Origin: Zobellella denitrificans
GTDB taxonomy: Bacteria > Pseudomonadota > Gammaproteobacteria > Enterobacterales > Aeromonadaceae
Assembly (NCBI RefSeq): GCF_002237365.1
Contig: NZ_NMUO01000026.1
Location: forward strand, 1-41,802
DNA length: 41,802 nt
Direction: 5' to 3'
The notes under the pieces are model-generated. The model did not search any database. It had not been told where the DNA came from and was given only the letters and a program-made list of their open reading frames with translations. The translations under genes and the position numbers were made by a program. Positions 36,222-41,802 of the stretch are shown in pieces (position 1 is the first letter of the stretch; every line of letters starts with the position of its first letter).

Positions 36222-37826
36222 ATGACCAATAACGAAATCGTCCAGAAGTTGTGGAACCTGTGTGATGTGCTGCGCGATGACGGCATCAACTACAGCGACT
36301 ATGTCACCGAGCTGGTGCTGCTGCTGTTTATCAAGATGGAGCATGAAAACACCGAGGCCGGCCTGCTCGGCAAGCACGCCCTGCCCGAAGGGTGCCGCTG
36401 GCCCGATCTCACCGGTCGCAGTGGTCTGCCGCTGCTGAACGACTACAAACAGATATTGCTGGATCTCTCCAAGAGCCGGGACAGCCTGATTGCCGCCATT
36501 TATGCCGATGCCCAAACCCGGCTGCGCGAGCCCCGCCACCTGGAGCAGATGATCACCGCCCTGGACGCCATCGACTGGTTCAGCGCCCGGGCCGATGGCC
36601 TGGGGGATCTCTATGAAGGCCTGCTGGAAAAGAACGCCGGCGAAACCAAGTCCGGTGCCGGCCAGTATTTTACCCCCCGCGCCCTTATCGACAGCATGGT
36701 GCGTTGCATCAAGCCCCAGCCCGGCGAGGTGATTCAGGACCCGGCCGCCGGCACCGCCGGCTTTTTGATTGCCGCCGACCGCTACATCAAGGATCAGACC
36801 GACGACCTCTACGATCTGGACCATCAGGCCCAGGAGTTTCAGCGCAACCGCGCCTTTGTGGGCGTGGAGCTGGTGCCCGGCACCCGCCGGCTGGCGCTGA
36901 TGAACTGCCTGCTGCACGGCATGGAAGGGGACGACGAAGGCGTGGTGCACCTGGGCAACAGCCTGGGCCAGGTGGGGATGAACCTGCCCAAGGCCGACAT
37001 CATTCTGGCCAACCCGCCGTTCGGCACCGCCAAGGGCGGCGAGGCCAGCATCAGCCGGGACGATCTCACTTACCCCACCAGCAACAAGCAGCTGGCCTTT
37101 TTGCAGCATATTTACCGCGGGCTCAAGCCCGGTGGCCGCGCCGCCGTGGTGCTGCCCGATAACGTACTGTTCGAGGCCGGTGCCGGCACCGACATTCGCC
37201 GGGATCTGATGGACAAGTGCAACCTGCACACCATACTGCGCCTGCCCACCGGCATCTTTTACGCTCAGGGGGTAAAGACCAACGTGTTGTTCTTTACCAA
37301 GGGCAGCGCCACCGATCCCCGCCAGCAGGAAGCCTGCACCCAGCAAGTGTGGGTGTATGATCTGCGCACCAATATGCCGAGCTTTGGCAAGCGCAGCCCC
37401 TTTACCGCCAGACACCTGCAACCCTTTGAGGCCGTCTATGGCGACCAGCCCAACGGCACCAGCCCCCGCACCGAAGGGGAGTGGAGTTTCGGCAGTGAAG
37501 AGATTGAAGTGGCCGAGACCGCCGAAAACCAGGGTGTGGCCCAGGATCTGACCACCAGCCGCTGGCGCTGCTTCAGCCGCGACTGGATACGCGACACCAA
37601 GGGCGACTCCCTCGATATCAGCTGGCTGAAGGACAACGACAGCGTGGACGCCGCCAGCCTGCCCGAGCCGGATGTGCTGGCCGCCGAGGCCATGAGTGAG
37701 CTCACCGAAGCCCTGCGCGAGCTGGATCAGCTGATGCAAGCGCTGGGAGCAGGGGATGAGGCTCAGACGCAACGGGAGTTGTTAGTGCATGCTTTGGGAC
37801 TGGAGGATAAGAATGACCATTGCTGA
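36222..37826 (+). CDS. hsdM: Type I restriction-modification, DNA adenine methyltransferase subunit
   Basis: 534 residues. The N-terminal helical HsdM domain is followed by the N6-adenine methylase core with the SAM motif DPAAGTAG (173-180) and the catalytic NPPF (264-267). It methylates adenines at the site recognised by HsdS, protecting host DNA. It is 32 bases after hsdR and overlaps the hsdS start by 14 bases, so translation is coupled. Confidence 0.97.
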   Translation: MTNNEIVQKLWNLCDVLRDDGINYSDYVTELVLLLFIKMEHENTEAGLLGKHALPEGCRWPDLTGRSGLPLLNDYKQILLDLSKSRDSLIAAIYADAQTRLREPRHLEQMITALDAIDWFSARADGLGDLYEGLLEKNAGETKSGAGQYFTPRALIDSMVRCIKPQPGEVIQDPAAGTAGFLIAADRYIKDQTDDLYDLDHQAQEFQRNRAFVGVELVPGTRRLALMNCLLHGMEGDDEGVVHLGNSLGQVGMNLPKADIILANPPFGTAKGGEASISRDDLTYPTSNKQLAFLQHIYRGLKPGGRAAVVLPDNVLFEAGAGTDIRRDLMDKCNLHTILRLPTGIFYAQGVKTNVLFFTKGSATDPRQQEACTQQVWVYDLRTNMPSFGKRSPFTARHLQPFEAVYGDQPNGTSPRTEGEWSFGSEEIEVAETAENQGVAQDLTTSRWRCFSRDWIRDTKGDSLDISWLKDNDSVDAASLPEPDVLAAEAMSELTEALRELDQLMQALGAGDEAQTQRELLVHALGLEDKNDHC

Positions 37827-39204
37827 AAAGCCTGATGTATGGAAAGCCACTTCTCTTGGCTCATTGTGTATAAAAATCGGCTCAGGTTCTACTCCGAGAG
37901 GAGGACAAAGTGCTTATGTGGAGTCAGGAACTCCACTAATTCGATCAATGAACGTTCATTTTGATCAATTCAAAGAAGAAGGCTTGGTATTTATTAATTA
38001 CGAGGCAGCCGAAAAGCTAAAATCAGTAGAGGTTTTCGCGAACGATGTTTTACTCAATATAACAGGAGCCTCGATTGGTCGAGTTAATCTTGCTCCTGAA
38101 AAATATGCTGGTGCAAGAGTTAATCAGCATGTCTCTATTATTCGACCAGTGAAAGGGGTTGAACCATCTTTCATTCGCTATTTCATATCTGCACCGGAGC
38201 AACAGAATTATATTAACAGCTCTGAATCAGGTGCTACGAGACAAGCATTAACAAAAGAAAAGATTGAAGGTTTCCTTATTCCGCTTCCCCCCCTCGCAGA
38301 ACAGCAGGAAATCGCCGACCGCCTGGATATCCTGCTGGCGCAGGTGGACACCCTCAAGGGCCGCCTCGACGCCCTGCCGGCCATTCTCAAACGCTTCCGC
38401 CAGTCCGTTCTGGCCGCCGCCGTCAGTGGCAAACTGACGGAGAAGTGGCGAAAGGGTGAGCAATTTAGAGCGCAATGCGGCAGTTTGTCCAACTTTGTTG
38501 GTATAGACATAGGTCATGCGTTCAAAAGCAAGGAGTTTACCGAGCATGGGGTACGTTTACTTCGAGGGCAAAATATAGAGCCTGGTGCGTTACGCTGGGG
38601 AGAAACTAAATTTTTTCCTGAAGAAAAATTACAACCCTTTGAGCATTTGTTCATCAGTGAGGGCGACATAATTCTTGCTATGGACCGACCACTAGTATCC
38701 GCTGGACTCAAACTTGCTCGTGCCAAATCAGATGATCTTCCTTGTATATTGGTTCAGCGGGTTGCTAGATTTAAGAACTTCCAAGAGCTAACACCTGATT
38801 ATTTGATGCTGTTGTTAGAAGACACAGCCTTCAGCAATTATCTACTTCCAAACCAGACTGGGAGTGATATTCCACATATTAGTGGGAAGCAAATACTCGG
38901 GTACCAAGTATTAATCCCTAGTGAGCAGGAACAAACCGAAATCGTCCGTCGGGTTGAACAGCTCTTTGCCTTTGCCGATCAGATTGAGCAGCGGGTAAAG
39001 GCAGCCCAAAGCCGGGTAAATCATCTTACCCAGTCCATTCTGGCCAAGGCCTTTCGCGGCGAGCTTACCGCCGACTGGCGCGAGCAGCACCCGGAGCTTA
39101 TCAGCGGCGAGCACAGTGCCGAGGCCCTGCTGGCCCGCATTCAGACCGAGCGCGCGGCCCAGATGCCAGCCAAACGCACCCGCAAGCAAAAGGCTGGCGC
39201 ATGA
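37813..39204 (+). CDS. hsdS: Type I restriction-modification, specificity subunit
   Basis: 463 residues from the ATG at 37813 inside the hsdM end. Two target recognition domains (about 10-155 and 225-370) alternate with conserved helical spacers: 'PLPPLAEQQEIADRLDILLAQVDTLKGRLDALPAILKRFRQSVL' and, near the C-terminus, 'EQTEIVRRVEQLFAFADQIEQRV...ILAKAFRGELTADWREQ'. Each domain reads half of a bipartite DNA site. The DNA coding for the two recognition domains (about 37840-38280 and 38455-38930) is clearly AT-richer than the spacers, a sign that the domains were exchanged horizontally. The recognised sequence cannot be told from this. Confidence 0.95.
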   Translation: MTIAEKPDVWKATSLGSLCIKIGSGSTPRGGQSAYVESGTPLIRSMNVHFDQFKEEGLVFINYEAAEKLKSVEVFANDVLLNITGASIGRVNLAPEKYAGARVNQHVSIIRPVKGVEPSFIRYFISAPEQQNYINSSESGATRQALTKEKIEGFLIPLPPLAEQQEIADRLDILLAQVDTLKGRLDALPAILKRFRQSVLAAAVSGKLTEKWRKGEQFRAQCGSLSNFVGIDIGHAFKSKEFTEHGVRLLRGQNIEPGALRWGETKFFPEEKLQPFEHLFISEGDIILAMDRPLVSAGLKLARAKSDDLPCILVQRVARFKNFQELTPDYLMLLLEDTAFSNYLLPNQTGSDIPHISGKQILGYQVLIPSEQEQTEIVRRVEQLFAFADQIEQRVKAAQSRVNHLTQSILAKAFRGELTADWREQHPELISGEHSAEALLARIQTERAAQMPAKRTRKQKAGA

Positions 39205-40118
39205 GCATAGGGCGCACCATTCGTATTTACCTGGACGACGGCTCCATCACCGGCATTCGCCACGCCGAAATCGTTAACTGGACCGGCCAGGCCATTTCCG
39301 CGCCCCGCACTCAGCTCAAGGCCCTGGCCGGCTGGCCCGAGTCCAACAAGCCGGGGGTGTATTTCCTGTTCGGCATCGACGACGACTCCGGCAGCCAGGC
39401 GGTGTACATCGGCGAGGCCGAAAACGTGCTGGAGCGCCTGGGCCAGCACCTCACCGGCAAGGACTTCTGGAACGAGGTGGTGTTCTTCACCAGCAAGGAC
39501 GAAAACCTGACCAAGTCTCATGTGAAATACCTGGAGTCGCGCCTGGTCGAGCTGGCCAGCGCCGCCAATCGCTACGTGCTGCTGAACGGCAACAACCCTC
39601 AGTTGCCGTCTTTGCCCCGTGGCGATCGTGATTCCATGGAGGAATTCATCGGCAACCTGCGCACCCTGCTGGGTGTGATTGGCCACAAGGCACTGGAGCC
39701 GGTGGCCCGCCATGAAAAGGTGAAGCAAGAGCAGGTGCTGATCCCCAATCCAGCCGAAGCGAGCACCGAGCAAGGCTTTACCCTGAACCATAAAAAACTC
39801 AAGGCTAACGCCATCGTCAATAACGAAGGCATAGTGGTACTGCAAGGCTCGGAGCTCTCCGCCAAAGTGAATAACTCTCTGGCGGAAGGCTACCGCAAAC
39901 TGCGCCAGCAACTGCAGGATAACGACATCATAGCCGACGCCAACGGCCGGCTTATCTTTACCAGAGATCAGCTGTTCACCAGCCCATCCCAGGCCGCCGC
40001 CATCATAGTGGGTTACCCCATGAACGGCCGCACCTGCTGGATTGATAAGCAGGGCCGCAGTATTAAAGATCTCGAAGAGCAAACGGCCCCTGACCAGCAC
40101 TCAATAAGCCGGCAGTAA
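39201..40118 (+). CDS. GIY-YIG nuclease with DUF4357 domain, fourth gene of the hsd operon
   Basis: 305 residues. The GIY-YIG domain has GVY (52-54) and YIG (69-71), with likely catalytic Arg79 and Glu112 (YLESRL). The C-terminal part (about 228-290, 'IFTRDQLFTSPSQAAAIIVGYPMNGRTCWID') is a DUF4357 domain. The ATG overlaps the hsdS stop by 4 bases (ATGA), so the protein is made together with the RM system. Such genes occur beside type I systems in other bacteria, but I know of no established role; it may cut modified or foreign DNA, or control restriction. Full catalytic set is present as far as I can judge. Confidence 0.88.
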   Translation: MSIGRTIRIYLDDGSITGIRHAEIVNWTGQAISAPRTQLKALAGWPESNKPGVYFLFGIDDDSGSQAVYIGEAENVLERLGQHLTGKDFWNEVVFFTSKDENLTKSHVKYLESRLVELASAANRYVLLNGNNPQLPSLPRGDRDSMEEFIGNLRTLLGVIGHKALEPVARHEKVKQEQVLIPNPAEASTEQGFTLNHKKLKANAIVNNEGIVVLQGSELSAKVNNSLAEGYRKLRQQLQDNDIIADANGRLIFTRDQLFTSPSQAAAIIVGYPMNGRTCWIDKQGRSIKDLEEQTAPDQHSISRQ

Positions 40119-40134
40119 AGATTTGGACGTTTCA

Positions 40135-40160
40135 GACAGACGCAAAATTTGGCGTCTGTC
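40135..40160 (+). terminator. Terminator after the hsd operon
   Basis: GACAGACGC (40135-40143) pairs perfectly with GCGTCTGTC (40152-40160), followed by ATTTTAT. It begins 17 bases after the GIY-YIG gene stop and separates the hsd operon from the next two genes. Confidence 0.75.
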
Positions 40161-40180
40161 ATTTTATCAAGGAAGTAACC

Positions 40181-40432
40181 ATGGCTATTGAGTGTGAGCA
40201 CTGCCATACCGCGGTTGTTTTTGTTACCGAAAGCACATTGAACGATATAAAAAAGCTGCTGCAGCCAAACATCAAGACCTTGTCAACACAGGCCACAGCG
40301 CCTTCCAGCAGCCTGCACGCCATTTACCCCCGGTGCGATGCCTATGCCCTTGGACTGGATTTGAACACTGCCTTTCCCATCATTCTGCAAAACGGGCAGC
40401 AGACCACCATTCACGAGCTGGATCTTTGGTAA
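40181..40432 (+). CDS. Small unrecognised protein, 83 residues
   Basis: Starts MAIECEHCHTAVVFV at 40181 behind a good AAGGAAG ribosome site. One CxxC pair (Cys5 and Cys8) lies at the N-terminus with a further lone Cys; a short rubredoxin-like or zinc-binding knuckle is possible but the second pair is missing. It has no signal peptide or membrane helix. I do not recognise it. It is 22 bases before the next gene and likely in the same operon. Confidence 0.6.
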   Translation: MAIECEHCHTAVVFVTESTLNDIKKLLQPNIKTLSTQATAPSSSLHAIYPRCDAYALGLDLNTAFPIILQNGQQTTIHELDLW

Positions 40433-40454
40433 ACCCCAGAGAAAGGGATATTGA

Positions 40455-41802
40455 ATGTATCTGGATAAGTTTCTCACAGAATATGACGACAGCCTGAGCA
40501 GCGAGCTGAACATTGATCCGTTGGGCATGCTGGTGATCTGGTCTGCATTTGGCCAGGCCATTTTCAAAGGTCGTGTTAACTCCATCTCAAATGATGTGCG
40601 CAATTATACCCTTAATTTGTTTCATCACTATGTGCTCAAGAGCCTGGTGGAAGACGATGCTGTATTACTGGGCTCGGCACTGCACAAGCGTTATTCCAGC
40701 AAGGTAGATCTCAACTTTCGCTATGCCTGCCTGATCCACCTGGAAAACCTGTTTGTGTATTCCATGCTCGCCCATGAATCGAGTGCAGGCGCAGACACGG
40801 TGGGAGTATTGGGCATATCCAAAGCCCGGCGCAGATGGAATGAGAGTAATAATCCTATGATCAAGTTTGGCCACGAAAGTGACTGCCAGGTGCTGGTGCG
40901 GCAAACCATGCTGGGGGTGAGCGGCCGTTATAAAACCCCCATGATTGAAATGAAATTTTTCGACCGGGAATATCGCTACGATCTGCCGGGGGGCGAGCCT
41001 CAGTGGAGCAGGGTGGAGGAACTGGTGGCTAAAACCCCATCACTGCAAAGCCTGTATACCCAGCTGCGCACCTATCTACAGCAGTTGATTGCTCAGTCGT
41101 CTGCCCGTGAGCTGAAGTTTAACGTTGAAGCGGTAAGCCGGTCTTTGCAGTTGGCGTATGTGGAAGCTTTTTCCACGCCCGCATTTGTGGGCTCCTATTC
41201 CCGGGAGTTCTGGCTTGCCGTTACTGAGCTGGACAGAGGCGCTGCCGGTGCTCTGTATCGTGTATTGCAGAAGAGCCTGAACAATCCCCGGGCTGAGAAA
41301 CTCAGCCCCCCCGAGTTGTTTGCCAAAGCCTCTGAAGACCCGTCGCTAGATGCTGCCGAGAAAGACAGAATAGCGCATATATGCCTGCTTGAACCTTTGC
41401 TTACCGAGCTGGATTTGATGTTTACCCTGATGCTCACGGAGAAACGCCAGCCCCTGGAGCAGGCAGCGGAAGCATGGAAGCGGTTGGGCCGCAACGAGCA
41501 AACCTTGCCCCGGCTGGCGGCCGAGATAGAAAACCAGCCATCCATGTTCAGTGTGTTGTCCGATACCGGCAGAAAGAGGCTCAGGCAATTGCTGGACGTG
41601 AGTAAAGAGCCCAGTGTCGAGTGCCAGATGCGGGCGTTGCATGATTATCACTGCCGGGTAATGGAGCGGCGCGGGCAGGGTGAGAGCGTGAACATTTTGT
41701 TAAAAACCAAGGTATTCATGCTCACTGCGCCGCCATCGCCCTCAGTCCCGCTGCCAAGACCTGATCCAGATAGTCTGTGTTCATGCTGGCTATCTTCTGC
41801 TT
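40455..41802 (+). CDS. Unrecognised large protein, 3' end outside the window
   Basis: Open for 449 codons from the ATG at 40455 to the window end, with an AGAGAAAGGG ribosome site. It begins MYLDKFLTEYDDSLSSELNI and is soluble, helical and rich in Leu, with segments such as 'LNFRYACLIHLENLFVYSMLAHES', 'GVLGISKARRRWNESNNP' and 'FVGSYSREFWLAVTELDRGAAG'. I see no nuclease, ATPase or methylase motif in the visible part. Composition is intermediate (lower GC than the hsdR-hsdM genes). Its position behind a type I RM operon and a small gene suggests an accessory defence function, but this is inference. The last ~30 codons look less like protein and may be out of frame. Confidence 0.7.
   Translation, partial: MYLDKFLTEYDDSLSSELNIDPLGMLVIWSAFGQAIFKGRVNSISNDVRNYTLNLFHHYVLKSLVEDDAVLLGSALHKRYSSKVDLNFRYACLIHLENLFVYSMLAHESSAGADTVGVLGISKARRRWNESNNPMIKFGHESDCQVLVRQTMLGVSGRYKTPMIEMKFFDREYRYDLPGGEPQWSRVEELVAKTPSLQSLYTQLRTYLQQLIAQSSARELKFNVEAVSRSLQLAYVEAFSTPAFVGSYSREFWLAVTELDRGAAGALYRVLQKSLNNPRAEKLSPPELFAKASEDPSLDAAEKDRIAHICLLEPLLTELDLMFTLMLTEKRQPLEQAAEAWKRLGRNEQTLPRLAAEIENQPSMFSVLSDTGRKRLRQLLDVSKEPSVECQMRALHDYHCRVMERRGQGESVNILLKTKVFMLTAPPSPSVPLPRPDPDSLCSCWLSSA

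Overview
The window looks like chromosomal DNA of a GC-rich marine or aquatic gammaproteobacterium of the Aeromonadaceae (Oceanimonas / Zobellella / Oceanisphaera type). The core gene blocks match the Escherichia coli gene order (raiA-pheL-pheA facing tyrA-aroF; mltD-gloB-methyltransferase-rnhA-dnaQ-tRNA-Asp), but the proteins are divergent and the base composition is much richer in GC. The genus is an inference from gene content and composition; no 16S gene is present.

Region 1 (1-6.9 kb) is catabolic/uptake DNA. It has the 3' end of a thiamine-diphosphate decarboxylase/synthase-like gene, a complete tripartite tricarboxylate-type transporter (tctC-tctB-tctA), a Tsx/OmpK-type outer-membrane channel, a YitT-family membrane protein and a small unknown protein. 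Region 2 (6.9-10.4 kb) has a tonB-exbB-exbD operon with a clear Fur box, a two-CBS-domain protein, a DUF502 membrane protein and a short unknown gene. Region 3 (10.5-15.6 kb) is the phenylalanine/tyrosine branch: aroF with a perfect TyrR box, tyrA, and on the other strand pheA behind a Phe-rich leader peptide (MPVSLFFFHFFFAS) and an attenuator, then raiA. PheA here is 629 residues long. Its extra ~220 C-terminal residues read as a degenerate DAHP-synthase-like domain without the catalytic residues, which is the most original protein architecture in the window. Region 4 (15.9-25.2 kb) is housekeeping: slt, a YeeZ-like reductase/epimerase, yjjX, yciA, mltD, gloB, a YafS-like methyltransferase, rnhA, dnaQ and a TIGR03503-type membrane protein.

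Region 5 (25.4 kb to the end) starts at a tRNA-Asp gene (the aspV position of E. coli, a known island insertion site) and is an accessory defence island with visibly lower GC in parts. It holds: (a) a giant DUF4011-helicase-nuclease-DUF3320 gene (about 1,844 codons when rebuilt), the Hhe-type anti-phage candidate architecture, split by a 1,051-bp IS30-family element; (b) a type I restriction-modification operon hsdR-hsdM-hsdS whose HsdS recognition domains are AT-rich islands in GC-rich surroundings; (c) a fourth gene overlapping hsdS by 4 bp, encoding a GIY-YIG nuclease with a DUF4357 domain; and (d) two unrecognised genes, the second an open frame of at least 449 codons running off the end of the window. 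No integrase and no second attachment site are visible, so the island continues beyond the window.

Regulatory elements read directly from the sequence include the Fur box, TyrR box, pheL attenuator, a CRP-like site before raiA, a near-consensus stringent-type tRNA promoter, a candidate palindromic operator before the helicase, and several strong terminators. One of these terminators lies just downstream of the Fur box on the strand with no annotated gene, which suggests a Fur-controlled small RNA.
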